Shown here: piece after piece, positions 26,466 to 35,806 of the stretch
Numbering within the stretch: position 1 is the first letter of the stretch
How the letters are laid out: the number at the start of each line of letters is the position of its first letter
NCBI RefSeq assembly: GCF_900100705.1
Contig: NZ_FNCH01000003.1
Location: 1-64,000, forward strand
DNA length: 64,000 nt
Reading direction: 5' to 3'
Source: Pedobacter terrae
Lineage (GTDB): Bacteria; Bacteroidota; Bacteroidia; Sphingobacteriales; Sphingobacteriaceae
Notes under the pieces: model-generated
The model's database searches: none
Seen by the model: only the letters and a program-made list of their open reading frames with translations
Told to the model about the DNA's origin: nothing
Translations under genes and position numbers: made by a program

Positions 26466-27362
26466 ATGAAAAATTTAATTTTTGCTCTTCTATTTGTTTT
26501 ATCTTTTACTAAAGCATATAGTCAAACTAATGTTCAAGGAACAAATCTTATTGGACAATCTTATGTAACTAAAGTAAGCGTACTGGTAAAAGTATATGAT
26601 CCAGTCAAAAAAGAAGTAAAAGATTTAGCTTTTATGCTTAATGATGATATAAAATTTTACATATATGAGGTCGCTGATAGTGGATATATTATTTCAGTAT
26701 GGGATTTTAAACCTGATACTGCCAAAACAAACTTTTATAAATCTTTAGATGGAGAAAAGGGAGGAAACAACCTAAATGCATCATCAAACGAATATTACAA
26801 AATGAGTAAAGCCCAATTAGGTATAGAAAATACTGGAAATACTGATATTTTAAACAAGTTTAAGAATCTTGCTTATGTAGATCTTTGGGCTAACAATACT
26901 CAATTTTTTATTTCACTCAAAGATTTCAACAATAAATGCGAACCTATATATCCGCACAAGCGAGGTTTTACCTGGGGCTTTTTAACTCTACCCATAAAGG
27001 CACGCTTTGGTAATAAAAAAGCGCCATTTACTTTCGAAGAAAAAATTAATTTTGGTATATCGGCAGGTGTCAAATGGCAACATGTTAATACAGTCTATTC
27101 CGCTAGTAATTTGTTGGGTGGAATATCCGTTGGAGGCGTAAAGTTGGATAAGGACAACTCAGCGGCTGCCATCTCTTTGTCTGCAGGTTACATGTATCAG
27201 TATGATAAGTTTCAGATAGGGATTTTTACAGGACTTGATTTTATTGACAAGTCTCGAGGTATTGATTGGGGTTATCAAGGTAAGCCTTGGCTGGGTTTTG
27301 CCATTGGGTTTAGCTTGTTTGGAGAAAGTAAAACATCCGCATCTAATGATCAGACACAATAA
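26466..27362 (+). CDS. Secreted protein of unknown function, cassette 1 second gene
   Basis: A 298-residue protein with a signal peptide (MKNLIFALLFVLSFTKAYSQT). The C-terminal half is rich in Gly and alternating hydrophobic residues (INFGISAGVKWQHVN, AAISLSAGYMYQYD, FQIGIFTGLDF, WLGFAIGFSLFG), a pattern suggesting an outer-membrane beta barrel or barrel-like end. The N-terminal part is soluble. It is 34 nt downstream of the first cassette gene and 40 nt before the LpxR-like gene, so all three are probably cotranscribed. No function can be named. Confidence 0.72.
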   Translation: MKNLIFALLFVLSFTKAYSQTNVQGTNLIGQSYVTKVSVLVKVYDPVKKEVKDLAFMLNDDIKFYIYEVADSGYIISVWDFKPDTAKTNFYKSLDGEKGGNNLNASSNEYYKMSKAQLGIENTGNTDILNKFKNLAYVDLWANNTQFFISLKDFNNKCEPIYPHKRGFTWGFLTLPIKARFGNKKAPFTFEEKINFGISAGVKWQHVNTVYSASNLLGGISVGGVKLDKDNSAAAISLSAGYMYQYDKFQIGIFTGLDFIDKSRGIDWGYQGKPWLGFAIGFSLFGESKTSASNDQTQ

Positions 27363-27402
27363 TTAAACCAATCGGTACTACAATTAATTAACAACTGCTC
27401 TT

Positions 27403-28497
27403 ATGAAAAATACTTTACTTCTATTTTTTTTAATGCTTTTAATATCAAAAGCATCTTTTTCACAAGAAACTGAAAAACCATTACACCGTGCAGGGATAGT
27501 TGTTGACCAAGATTACTTTCTAAAATTTGTTAAGCCATCTTATGCTACAGATAGGAATTATACGATGGGGCTAGGCTTAATTTATCAAGATAAAGGACTC
27601 GGTGGATCATGGGTTTTCACTCCACACAGATTTATAGTGAAAAAACTCTTTGGCAAAATGCTTAAAGATTACGATGTATACGATGCAACCATAATGCTGG
27701 CAAACACTACATTTACGCCGGAGTACTTGGGTAATTTGCACGATCCTGTACATGAATTTAAGCGCGAAAATGACCGTCCCTTTGCCAGTCTGAATGTTAT
27801 TGGTACAAGCTTGGGTTCGCAGGATAATGCTGGTAACGAATTAATGACTTTAGGTATTAATGTTGGTGCCATAGGATTAAATGTTTCTAAAGCAGTACAA
27901 ACAACAATTCACCGTGACCACTGGTTCGGAAATACTGCTGATATTCCTTACGGATGGGAAGGGCAGATCTCAAATGGAGGAGAGCCCACCCTATTGGTTA
28001 CAGGAAAAAAGGATTGGCTGCTTATTGGTAAGCGAGATGTAAATGATGTTGGGCTTTTTCAGCTAAGCACTAATGCTGAAGTGCGCTTAGGCTATTATGT
28101 AAGTACAGGCCTAGGTTTTAATGCAAGACTTGGTTTGCTAGATAAGAAAAATTGGGCAATAAATACTTTGCCAATGGCAAATTTAGTTGGCCTCACTAGT
28201 GAAAATAAAAATTTATTGGAGGTTTATCTTCTTGCAGGTGTTAAAGGTAATTGTTGGCTTTACAATGCTTTATTAATGGGGCAGTTTAGGGATAGTCCTT
28301 ATACTTTAAGCTTCAAGCAATTAAACAAAGCTACCCTGGATTGGAATTTGGGTTTTGGTACAAAAATACCTATGTGTGAAAAAAAGGCCATAAGACTATC
28401 GGCTACAGCTGTTGGACGATCACCTGAATTTAATACCGTGAGTGAGTTTAACAGGTGGCATTCATGGGTAAGCTTTCAGTTGTATTATGAATGGTGA
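27403..28497 (+). CDS. LpxR-like lipid A deacylase family protein
   Basis: A 364-residue protein with a signal peptide (ending near SKASFSQE). It fits the DUF2219/LpxR family of outer-membrane beta-barrel enzymes, which remove the 3'-acyloxyacyl group from lipid A in Salmonella and Helicobacter relatives. Matches are DQDYFLKF near residue 35 (family D/N-D-x-F), TDRNYTMGLGLIYQ (family SDR-YTNG), and ENDRPFASLNVIGTSLG (family DRPYAG). Many beta strands follow. Enzyme activity is inferred only. It ends cassette 1, next to the divergent DISM kinase, which suggests envelope remodelling in response to that signal. It is convergent with the LUD gene (6-nt gap). Confidence 0.72.
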   Translation: MKNTLLLFFLMLLISKASFSQETEKPLHRAGIVVDQDYFLKFVKPSYATDRNYTMGLGLIYQDKGLGGSWVFTPHRFIVKKLFGKMLKDYDVYDATIMLANTTFTPEYLGNLHDPVHEFKRENDRPFASLNVIGTSLGSQDNAGNELMTLGINVGAIGLNVSKAVQTTIHRDHWFGNTADIPYGWEGQISNGGEPTLLVTGKKDWLLIGKRDVNDVGLFQLSTNAEVRLGYYVSTGLGFNARLGLLDKKNWAINTLPMANLVGLTSENKNLLEVYLLAGVKGNCWLYNALLMGQFRDSPYTLSFKQLNKATLDWNLGFGTKIPMCEKKAIRLSATAVGRSPEFNTVSEFNRWHSWVSFQLYYEW

Positions 28498-28502
28498 TTT
28501 AA

Positions 28503-29147
28503 TCAACTAAAATCATCAATCAGAAACACGAAAAGCTCTTTAGGGCCATGCGCGCCTAAAACCAATGTTTTTTCGATATCTGCCGTTCTGCTTGGCCCTG
28601 TAATATTGCTGATCATGGATGGGAGCTGATTGCCATACTTGTTTTTCAATAACAGAAAAGCATCTTTAAGATCTAAAACCAACTGACTGGTTTTGGCGAT
28701 TACAATGTGGTGGTGTGGAAAGATGCTGAGCCTTCTTCCTGCTGCACCCTGGTTAGTGACCATTACGCTTCCATTTCGGGCAATTAAGGCTTCGCAGAGG
28801 GTAATGCCTACCTCTGCCTGATCAAAATCTTTGTCGGTTTGATAAAAAGGAAATTCGTATTTGCTTAAAAACTGCTGTAGCTCAGGTTCCCAGCAGTATA
28901 TTTTTCGCCATTTGAACTTATCGGCAAGCTGCAACATATTTTCAAAAAAATCGATCCCGTCTTCGCAGAATATAAAGTTGCCGGATATAGCCGTAAGCTG
29001 TTCAGCAAATAATATCTCAAGCTCATCTGTATTTTTTTTATACAATGGGCTTTCTTCTAAATTAGGATAGGGGTTTTCGCGCTTCTCTAATAGGGCTTTC
29101 CTTATCTTTTTCAGTATTTGTTCTTTCGCTGTCGTATTATCCTTCAT
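28503..29147 (-). CDS. LUD domain protein (LutC/YkgG-like)
   Basis: A 214-residue LUD-domain protein. The late segment SNITGPSRTADIEKTLVLGAHGPKELFVFLID contains the family's GPSRTADIE and GxHGP motifs; the middle has EALIARNGSVMVTNQGAAGRRLSIFPHHHIVIA. LutC takes part in lactate utilisation with LutA and LutB in other bacteria, but those genes are not next to it here, so its role is uncertain. It is directly downstream of a terminator that ends the rsfS-ftsH unit: the start codon is 12 nt after the hairpin. Confidence 0.85.
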   Translation of the reverse strand: MKDNTTAKEQILKKIRKALLEKRENPYPNLEESPLYKKNTDELEILFAEQLTAISGNFIFCEDGIDFFENMLQLADKFKWRKIYCWEPELQQFLSKYEFPFYQTDKDFDQAEVGITLCEALIARNGSVMVTNQGAAGRRLSIFPHHHIVIAKTSQLVLDLKDAFLLLKNKYGNQLPSMISNITGPSRTADIEKTLVLGAHGPKELFVFLIDDFS

Positions 29148-29187
29148 TATAAAAAAAAAGCTACCCTAATGATTAAACCAGGGTAGC
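29148..29187 (-). terminator. Terminator of the rsfS-ftsH operon
   Basis: On the minus strand, GCTACCCT (29187-29180) / AGGGTAGC (29167-29160) forms an 8-bp stem with a 12-nt loop, followed by a run of nine T residues. The T-run reaches the LUD start region (ATG at 29147), so the structure also sits in the 5' region of that gene. Confidence 0.85.
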
Positions 29188-29212
29188 AAATGTAATAATA
29201 GAAATTATTTAT

Positions 29213-31228
29213 TTAAGCCTCAACCGGCGTAATATGTCCGGGTGTTCCGCTTTCGCCTTGGTTTTCGAATAAACGTTTACCAAAAATGACTTCTAAATCG
29301 TCTTTAAATAAAACTTCTTTTTCGATCAGGATATCAGCTAACTGGATCAATTTATCTTTATTTTCTTCCAATAACTGGATCGCTCTCTGATATTGACCTT
29401 CAATTAATGCCGAAATTTCTTTATCAATAGTTAAAGCGGTATCCTCTGAATATGGTTTAGAGAAATTATACTCGTTCTGACCAGATGAATCATAATAAGT
29501 GATGTTTCCCAATTTATCGTTCAAACCATAAATGGTAACCATGGCCCTTGCTTGTTTATTCACCTTTTCTAAATCGCTAAGTGCACCGGTAGAGATGGTA
29601 TCAAACATTACTTTTTCAGCGGCCCTACCACCCATAGTTGCACACATTTCGTCGAGCATTTGGTGAGGACGTACAATTAAGCGTTCTTCAGGCAAATACC
29701 AGGCAGCACCTAAGCTCTGTCCGCGTGGAACAATAGTAACCTTAACTAAAGGCGCCGCATGTTCTAACAACCAGCTTACTGTAGCGTGTCCGGCCTCATG
29801 GATAGCAATGGCACGTTTTTCACTCGGTGTGATGATTTTATTTTTCTTTTCCAGACCACCTACAATTCTATCTACAGCATCCAGAAAATCTTGCTTATCT
29901 ACTGCCGATTTATTTTTACGGGCTGCAATTAATGCGGCTTCGTTACAAACATTAGCAATATCTGCACCTGAGAATCCTGGCGTTTGTTTAGCTAAAAATT
30001 CGGTATCAAGCTCTTCCGATTTTTTAAGCGGAGTGATGTGAACCTCAAAAATCTGTTTACGTTCTATAACATCTGGTAAATCAACATAAATCTGTCTGTC
30101 AAATCTACCTGCTCTTAATAAGGCTTTATCTAAAACATCAGCGCGGTTGGTTGCTGCCAGAATAATAACATGGGTGTTGGTGCCAAAACCATCCATCTCA
30201 ACTAAAAGCTGATTTAGCGTATTTTCACGTTCGTCGTTTCCGCCCATTACGCCATTTTTACCACGGGCGCGGCCAATGGCATCAATCTCATCAATGAAGA
30301 TAATACAAGGCGATTTATCTTTTGCCTGTTTAAATAAGTCGCGAACACGTGATGCACCAACTCCAACAAACATCTCTACAAAGTCAGAACCAGATAGAGA
30401 GAAGAAAGGAACCTGAGCCTCGCCTGCAACGGCTTTTGCCAATAGGGTTTTACCGGTACCCGGCGAACCTACCAATAAAGCACCTTTAGGTATTTTTCCG
30501 CCCAAATCGGTATATTTTTTAGGGTTTTTAAGGAAATCTACAATTTCCATTACCTCTGTTTTAGCTTCTTCTAAACCTGCAACGTCATTAAAAGTAATAT
30601 TTACCTGACTTTCTTTGTCAAATAAGGTTGCTTTAGATTTTCCAATGCTGAAAATCTGACCGCCGCCACCAGCTCCACCGCCCATTCTGCGCATCATAAA
30701 AATCCAGAAACCGATTAAAAGCAGTACTGGTAAAATGATACTTAAAAACCAGCTTGCTAACGGATTGCTACGGCTGGTTTTTTCTGCCAGTATCCTTGGT
30801 TGGTTAGCAGGAAGATCTTTTTGCGAATCGGCAAGTTGTTTATCCAGCCCATCCATTGTTCCGGCATTAAAAAACACAATAGGACTCGCGGCGTTATTTA
30901 CACTAAAAGTGCTGGTGCTTTTATACGGATCGTATATTGGTTTTTTAAGACTGTCCTTTTTGATATAAACCTCTACACGTACCAAATCGTCTGATTTGTA
31001 GGCGACAACCTTTTGGACGTCACCTTTAAGTAACATCTGTTGTTCAAATTTTTGGTAGGTTACTTCTTTACCCCCATCGGTAGTAAATAAAAATTGTGCT
31101 GCAATAATGGCTATAATAATGGCCGCATACACCCAGAAAATATTAAATTTTGATCCTTTTTGTGGTTTTTTAGGGATGTTTGGAATCCTTCTTCCCTGTT
31201 TTTCGTTGGTATTTTGATTATCGTTCAT
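29213..31228 (-). CDS. ftsH: ATP-dependent zinc metalloprotease FtsH
   Basis: Membrane-bound AAA protease that degrades misfolded and short-lived membrane and cytoplasmic proteins. The 671-residue protein has two N-terminal membrane segments (about 28-46 and 155-175) around a periplasmic domain, Walker A GSPGTGKT (about residue 250), Walker [13 protein letters not shown], the second-region-of-homology stretch [21 protein letters not shown], the zinc motif HEAGH, and C-terminal [14 protein letters not shown] Gly-rich [18 protein letters not shown] joins membrane and AAA parts. It follows rsfS by 28 nt. Confidence 0.97.
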   Translation of the reverse strand: MNDNQNTNEKQGRRIPNIPKKPQKGSKFNIFWVYAAIIIAIIAAQFLFTTDGGKEVTYQKFEQQMLLKGDVQKVVAYKSDDLVRVEVYIKKDSLKKPIYDPYKSTSTFSVNNAASPIVFFNAGTMDGLDKQLADSQKDLPANQPRILAEKTSRSNPLASWFLSIILPVLLLIGFWIFMMRRMGGGAGGGGQIFSIGKSKATLFDKESQVNITFNDVAGLEEAKTEVMEIVDFLKNPKKYTDLGGKIPKGALLVGSPGTGKTLLAKAVAGEAQVPFFSLSGSDFVEMFVGVGASRVRDLFKQAKDKSPCIIFIDEIDAIGRARGKNGVMGGNDERENTLNQLLVEMDGFGTNTHVIILAATNRADVLDKALLRAGRFDRQIYVDLPDVIERKQIFEVHITPLKKSEELDTEFLAKQTPGFSGADIANVCNEAALIAARKNKSAVDKQDFLDAVDRIVGGLEKKNKIITPSEKRAIAIHEAGHATVSWLLEHAAPLVKVTIVPRGQSLGAAWYLPEERLIVRPHQMLDEMCATMGGRAAEKVMFDTISTGALSDLEKVNKQARAMVTIYGLNDKLGNITYYDSSGQNEYNFSKPYSEDTALTIDKEISALIEGQYQRAIQLLEENKDKLIQLADILIEKEVLFKDDLEVIFGKRLFENQGESGTPGHITPVEA

Positions 31229-31256
31229 TTGTCTTTGTCAAAATGGTTCTATTAGG

Positions 31257-31631
31257 TTATGCGCTTTGAAAATTTGTGCTTTCTGCATCACCCCAAAGTT
31301 CTTCTATGCCATAAAAGTGGCGCTTTTCTGTTTTAAAAATGTGCACAACCACATCGAAATAATCCAGAATTATCCAATCTGCTGATTCGAAACCCTCCTT
31401 ATGTCTTGGGTCGGCCTGAGTGGCTTTATATATTTCTTTTTCTACACTATCGGCAATAGCTTTTACCTGAGTACCAGAATTGGCACTTGTTATAATAAAA
31501 TAATCAGCTACTGAAGTGTGAATATTTCTAAGATCTAACCGCACGATATCTTCTCCTTTTTTTTCCTGTATGCCGTGAACGGCCAGCTCAGAAAGATATG
31601 TAGAAAGGGCTACTATTTTCTTTTTTACCAT
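31257..31631 (-). CDS. rsfS: Ribosomal silencing factor RsfS
   Basis: A 124-residue protein of the RsfS/Iojap family, which binds ribosomal protein uL14 and blocks subunit joining in stationary phase. Motifs are GEDIVRLDLRNIHTSVADYFIITSANS (family DYFVI-S), VKAIADSVEKEI, EGFESADWIILDYFDVVVHIF and YGIEELWGDAES near the end (family YRLE-LW-DA). It is upstream of ftsH in the same direction and divergent from birA 44 nt away, where both promoters must lie. Confidence 0.95.
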   Translation of the reverse strand: MVKKKIVALSTYLSELAVHGIQEKKGEDIVRLDLRNIHTSVADYFIITSANSGTQVKAIADSVEKEIYKATQADPRHKEGFESADWIILDYFDVVVHIFKTEKRHFYGIEELWGDAESTNFQSA

Positions 31632-31675
31632 TAAAATGCTCTAATTTTGGAATTACAATATTATAAATTCAACAC

Positions 31676-32452
31676 TTGCAAAATAACACTTTTTCGACAC
31701 TATTTGTTGGTCAAAATTTAATCAAATTAAAAGAAGTTGATTCTACTAATAACTTTTTAAAGAAGTTGGTGTCAAAATCCGAGCCATTAGCAGAAGGGAC
31801 TGTAATTATGGCAGACCATCAGTTTGCCGGAAGAGGGCAGCAGGAAAGCGTTTGGCAAACTCAAGAAGGGAAAAACATTAGTACAAGTATTTATCTAAAG
31901 CCTTCTTTTTTGCCACTTAGCAAGCAGTTCTACTTAAATATAGCCATTAGCCTGGCTGTTAGTGAAGCTTTATCTTGCTTTGTGCCACAGGGAATAATGG
32001 TGAAATGGCCAAACGATATATACTATCAGGAGAAAAAACTGGGCGGGATATTAATCGAAAATACACTGACAGGTAGTGCGTTTAAATCATCAGTAATCGG
32101 CATTGGCTTAAATGTGAATCAATCAGAATTTTCGGAAAGCATTAGTGGACGTGCCACTTCCGTCATTCAAATTTTACAAAGAGAGGTGCCTTTAATGGAT
32201 ATTATGGAGAAAATATTCATATTTATGGAAAAATACTACCTAATTTTGAGGGCAGGGAAATACAGTATTTTACAAAACAATTACCTTGTAAAACTATATA
32301 ATTATCAGGTTTCTGCGTTATATAAACATAACGGCGAGATTTTTGAAGGAACGATTAAAGGAGTTGAAGATAACGGCAGGTTGAACGTTGATACAAGAAA
32401 TGGCCTAAAAGTTTTTAACTTTAAAGAAATTGAATTTACACACACAAAATAA
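31676..32452 (+). CDS. birA: Biotin--[acetyl-CoA-carboxylase] ligase
   Basis: It attaches biotin to the acceptor lysine of biotin carboxyl carrier protein. The 258-residue protein has the opening LKEVDSTNNFLKKL, ADHQFAGRGQQESVWQTQEGKN (family GRGR-W-S-xGxN, here with GRGQQ), KWPNDIYYQEKKLGGILIEN, IGIGLNVNQ and a short C-terminal SH3-like domain. No N-terminal helix-turn-helix, so it is the catalytic-only type and not a repressor. The start is TTG at 31676, since no ATG lies in frame before the first conserved motif; a TAATTTTG -7 box is 26 nt upstream (31642-31649). Confidence 0.93.
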   Translation: MQNNTFSTLFVGQNLIKLKEVDSTNNFLKKLVSKSEPLAEGTVIMADHQFAGRGQQESVWQTQEGKNISTSIYLKPSFLPLSKQFYLNIAISLAVSEALSCFVPQGIMVKWPNDIYYQEKKLGGILIENTLTGSAFKSSVIGIGLNVNQSEFSESISGRATSVIQILQREVPLMDIMEKIFIFMEKYYLILRAGKYSILQNNYLVKLYNYQVSALYKHNGEIFEGTIKGVEDNGRLNVDTRNGLKVFNFKEIEFTHTK

Positions 32453-32459
32453 AACACAA

Positions 32460-32909
32460 ATGAAAAAAATCACCCTGGTGCTTTCGATGGTACTTTTTAC
32501 CATTGCTGGCGCATTTGCTCAAATCGAAAAACCGGTAACCTGGGCCTACTCTGCAAAGAAAATAAGTAAAACTGAAGCAGTAATTTATTTAAAGGCTACA
32601 ATTGATGATAGATGGCATATTTATTCTCAGAATGTAAAAGATGGAGGACCTGTAAAAACCACTTTTACTTTTTCCCCTTCCAAAGATTTTAGTCTTGTAG
32701 GCAAAACCATTGAGCCTAAAGCCATTGTTAAATATGAAAGCACATTTAAAATGAATGTGAGTTACTTTGAAAAATCAGTAATTTTTCAACAGAAAATTAA
32801 GCTGAACAAAGCAACAACCGTTGTTAAGGGTGTGGTAGAATTTATGGTTTGTAATGATAAACAATGTCTTCCTCCAGAAGAAGTTGAGTTTAGTGTTCCG
32901 GTTAAATAA
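32460..32909 (+). CDS. DsbD N-terminal (alpha) domain protein
   Basis: A 149-residue secreted protein, signal peptide ending near GAFAQ. It matches the disulfide-corrector/DsbD-alpha domain (PF11412 class): WAYSAKKISKTEAVIYLKATIDDRWHIYSQN and the cysteine pair in CNDKQCLPPEEVEF, which accepts electrons from the membrane reductase. It sits 137 nt upstream of the DsbD-type gene and likely forms with it a complete reductase split over two genes. A terminator separates the two, so they have separate transcripts or partial read-through. The ATG at 32460 lies just downstream of the birA stop. Confidence 0.85.
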   Translation: MKKITLVLSMVLFTIAGAFAQIEKPVTWAYSAKKISKTEAVIYLKATIDDRWHIYSQNVKDGGPVKTTFTFSPSKDFSLVGKTIEPKAIVKYESTFKMNVSYFEKSVIFQQKIKLNKATTVVKGVVEFMVCNDKQCLPPEEVEFSVPVK

Positions 32910-32928
32910 TTGACTTCAAAATATTTAC

Positions 32929-32960
32929 AACAGTCCCGAATTTTTGGGACTGTTTCTTTT
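32929..32960 (+). terminator. Terminator after the DsbD-alpha gene
   Basis: Nine-bp stem AACAGTCCC (32929-32937) / GGGACTGTT (32946-32954) with an 8-nt loop, followed by TTCTTTTT. Confidence 0.85.
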
Positions 32961-33046
32961 TAAAGTAAAATCTACAGGCTGTGTGGTTTAAACAAAAATC
33001 GTTTCTAAAATTATTCTTAATTTCACGGTTTCAAATACACACACAA

Positions 33047-34741
33047 ATGAAAAAGGTTTTATTATTGTTGTTAATGGCTACTATGGTTATTGCATGGCCC
33101 GCCGTTAAGAGTTACGCCTTAGTAATTCAAGATACCACAGCAACTGCCCCCTCGGATGATATTGTTTTTACTGAGGTAGGTTCTGCACAGGACAGTGCCG
33201 CGAATAATGTTGTAAAAGACACCGTAAAAAAAGATACAGTCAAATCATCTGTTGCCCCGGCATCAAAAAGTGTTGATGCCGAGAAATTAACATTATGGCA
33301 AACTTTTCTTAAAGGTCTATTATTCGGCTTTGCCGCTATTTTAATGCCTTGTATATTTCCTATGCTTCCACTTACCGTTAGTTTTTTTACTAAAAAAGCC
33401 GGAAGTAAGAGTAAAGCCGTTGGCCAGGCATTAATTTACGGCGTATCCATTATCATTATTTATGTCGCATTAGGAATGTTGGTTACCATAGCATTTGGCT
33501 CAGATGCTTTAAATGCGTTATCAACAAATGGAATATTTAATGCATTCTTCTTTTTGATGCTTGTCGTTTTTGGTGCATCTTTTCTTGGTGCGTTCGAAAT
33601 TACTTTGCCAAGTGCCTTTGTAAACAAGATTGACGCAAAATCTGATAAAGGTGGTTTAATGGGCATCTTTTTTATGGCATTCAGTTTAGCTCTGGTATCC
33701 TTTTCATGTACGGGGCCACTTATTGGAACATTGCTTGTAGATGCAGCATCAAAAGGAGATAGACTAGGCCCTGCAATAGGAATGTTCGGGTTTTCTTTCG
33801 CTTTGGCAATTCCGTTTGCATTATTTGCTCTTTTCCCATCACTATTAAAATCCCTTCCAAAATCAGGAGGGTGGTTAAACAGTGTAAAGGTTGTTCTGGG
33901 GTTTATAGAACTCGCCTTTGCGTTTAAGTTTCTGTCAAATGTAGATTTAGCATACCACTTGAATTTATTGGATAGAGAGGTTTTCTTAGCCATTTGGATT
34001 GCTATTTTTGCCTTAATGGGCATCTATCTTTTAGGGAAGATCAAATTTTCGCACGATAGTGATTTACCATATTTGTCAGTACCAAGAACATTTTTGGCTA
34101 TTATCGTATTTGCCTGGGTAATTTATTTGATTCCGGGCATGTGGGGGGCACCATTAAAATCGATCAGCGCATTTTTACCTCCAACTGCCACACAGGATTT
34201 CGATTTAAATAATCTAACAGCTTCGCCTGCCAACACAGGAAATAAAACATCTATCGGCGAAAAAAAATATGCCGAGCTGTTTCACAGATTAACGCCCAAA
34301 GGATTTGATCCTTATTACGATTTTGAACAGGCCAAACAAGCATCAAAAGAATTAGGAAAGCCGGTTTTAATTGATTTTACCGGATGGAATTGCGTAAATT
34401 GCCGTAAAATGGAAAACAATGTATGGTCTAATCCCGAGGTTGCAAAAAGATTAAAGAATGATTTTGTAATGGCCGAACTGGTAGTAGATGACAAGACAGA
34501 ATTGCCTGTGGAAGAGCATTATGTTTCTACTTTTAGTAAGAAGAAAATAAATACGATTGGAAAGAAGTGGAGTGACTTTCAGGCTGCAACTTTTAACAGT
34601 AATTCTCAACCCCAATATGTGATTGTAGATGGTGATGGAAATGTTTTAGTTCCACCTCAGGGAGCAGATTATGAACCTGAGAACTACATTAAATTTTTAG
34701 ACAAGGGAAAGGCAGCTTTCCAAAAACAAACAAATGAATAA
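33047..34741 (+). CDS. Thiol:disulfide interchange protein, DsbD type
   Basis: A 564-residue membrane reductase that carries electrons from cytoplasmic thioredoxin to the periplasm. Layout: signal peptide (MKKVLLLLLMATMV...), a Ser/Thr/Lys/Asp-rich linker to about residue 75, the CcdA/DsbD eight-helix membrane domain with the redox cysteines in LMPCIFPMLPL and SFSCTGPLIG, then a periplasmic thioredoxin-like domain with DFTGWNCVNCRKMENNVW (CVNC). It lacks the N-terminal alpha domain, which the gene at 32460 supplies. Start at 33047 preferred over 32981, because it begins the signal peptide. It overlaps pfkA by 8 nt (ATGAATAA). Confidence 0.92.
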   Translation: MKKVLLLLLMATMVIAWPAVKSYALVIQDTTATAPSDDIVFTEVGSAQDSAANNVVKDTVKKDTVKSSVAPASKSVDAEKLTLWQTFLKGLLFGFAAILMPCIFPMLPLTVSFFTKKAGSKSKAVGQALIYGVSIIIIYVALGMLVTIAFGSDALNALSTNGIFNAFFFLMLVVFGASFLGAFEITLPSAFVNKIDAKSDKGGLMGIFFMAFSLALVSFSCTGPLIGTLLVDAASKGDRLGPAIGMFGFSFALAIPFALFALFPSLLKSLPKSGGWLNSVKVVLGFIELAFAFKFLSNVDLAYHLNLLDREVFLAIWIAIFALMGIYLLGKIKFSHDSDLPYLSVPRTFLAIIVFAWVIYLIPGMWGAPLKSISAFLPPTATQDFDLNNLTASPANTGNKTSIGEKKYAELFHRLTPKGFDPYYDFEQAKQASKELGKPVLIDFTGWNCVNCRKMENNVWSNPEVAKRLKNDFVMAELVVDDKTELPVEEHYVSTFSKKKINTIGKKWSDFQAATFNSNSQPQYVIVDGDGNVLVPPQGADYEPENYIKFLDKGKAAFQKQTNE

Positions 34742-35717
34742 GATTAAGAATATTGGTGTTTTAACCTCTGGTGGAGATTCGCCAGGCATGAACGCTGCAA
34801 TTAGAGCTGTTGTTAGAGGCTCTATTTATTATGACATTGAGGTAACCGGATTCCTCCGTGGGTATGAAGGGTTAATCAACAATGATTTTATCCCTATGGA
34901 CCGCAAATCTGTTGCGAATATTATTCAGCGTGGCGGAACTATTTTAAAAACGGCCCGTAGTGAAGCGTTTAAAACAGTTGAGGGTAGGAAAACTGCTTAC
35001 GAAAATCTAAAAGCCAACGGAATTGATGCCTTAGTGGTAATTGGTGGCGATGGAACATTTACCGGAGCCAATGTTTTTTCTAAAGAATTCAATTTTCCGA
35101 TAGTTGGCCTGCCGGGTACCATTGATAACGATTTAGCGGGTACCGATTTTACTATTGGCTATGACTCTGCTATCAATACGGTTGTTGATGCAGTAGATAG
35201 AATCAGGGATACGGCTGAATCGCACGACCGGCTTTTTATTGTAGAGGTAATGGGCCGCGACTCCGGATTAATTGCTTTAAGAAGTGGAATTGGCGTTGGT
35301 GCTGAAGCCATCATGATTCCTGAAGCAAATATGAACGCTGACGATATTTTGCACAAGCTGGAGCATAGCCGTAAAGATAAAGCATCGAAAATTATTATTG
35401 TTGCTGAAGGTGATGATACCGGAGGCGCATTTAAGGTTGGCGAAATTTTGCAGGAAAAATACCCCCATTATGATACTAAAGTTTCCGTTCTGGGGCATAT
35501 TCAACGTGGGGGCAAGCCAACCTGTATGGACCGTGTGCTGGCTAGCCGCTTGGGTGTAGTTGCGGTAGAAGGTTTAATTCAAGGAGAAAGTGGTGTAATG
35601 GTGGGTCAGATTAACCGGGAGATCGTTTTTACTCCTTTTGACCATGCCATCAAGCATATTAATGCAGAGAAGGTAAGTTCTAAATGGCTCAAGCTAATAG
35701 ACATCCTTTCATTTTAA
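34734..35717 (+). CDS. pfkA: 6-phosphofructokinase
   Basis: ATP-dependent phosphorylation of fructose 6-phosphate, the committed step of glycolysis. At 327 residues it is the standard bacterial length. Motifs: GVLTSGGDSPGMNAAIRAVV at the start (ATP-binding glycines), VVIGGDGTFTGA, GLPGTIDNDLAGTDFTIGYDSA (the catalytic TIDND), VEVMGRDSG, and LGHIQRGGKPTCMDRV for substrate binding. It overlaps the DsbD stop by 8 nt, so the two are translationally coupled, an odd pairing functionally. A terminator follows at 35743. Confidence 0.97.
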   Translation: MNKIKNIGVLTSGGDSPGMNAAIRAVVRGSIYYDIEVTGFLRGYEGLINNDFIPMDRKSVANIIQRGGTILKTARSEAFKTVEGRKTAYENLKANGIDALVVIGGDGTFTGANVFSKEFNFPIVGLPGTIDNDLAGTDFTIGYDSAINTVVDAVDRIRDTAESHDRLFIVEVMGRDSGLIALRSGIGVGAEAIMIPEANMNADDILHKLEHSRKDKASKIIIVAEGDDTGGAFKVGEILQEKYPHYDTKVSVLGHIQRGGKPTCMDRVLASRLGVVAVEGLIQGESGVMVGQINREIVFTPFDHAIKHINAEKVSSKWLKLIDILSF

Positions 35718-35742
35718 ACAAAAATAATAAAGTATAAAAAGA

Positions 35743-35780
35743 AAAGTCTTTCCCGCACCGGAAAGACTTTCTTGTTTTTT
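35743..35780 (+). terminator. Terminator after pfkA
   Basis: Stem AAAGTCTTTCC (35743-35753) / GGAAAGACTTT-type complement (35760-35770), 11 paired bases with a short loop, followed by CTTGTTTTTT. Confidence 0.85.
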
Positions 35781-35806
35781 GCTTAGTTTTCGCAATAAGC
35801 AAATTC

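Noticed and set aside
28503..29147. Calling the LUD gene lutC
   Set aside because: The partner genes lutA and lutB are absent nearby, and the family has other roles.
33460..34023. 187-residue minus-strand frame inside the DsbD gene
   Set aside because: It is the shadow of a well-supported membrane protein on the other strand; its composition is the complement of hydrophobic helices.
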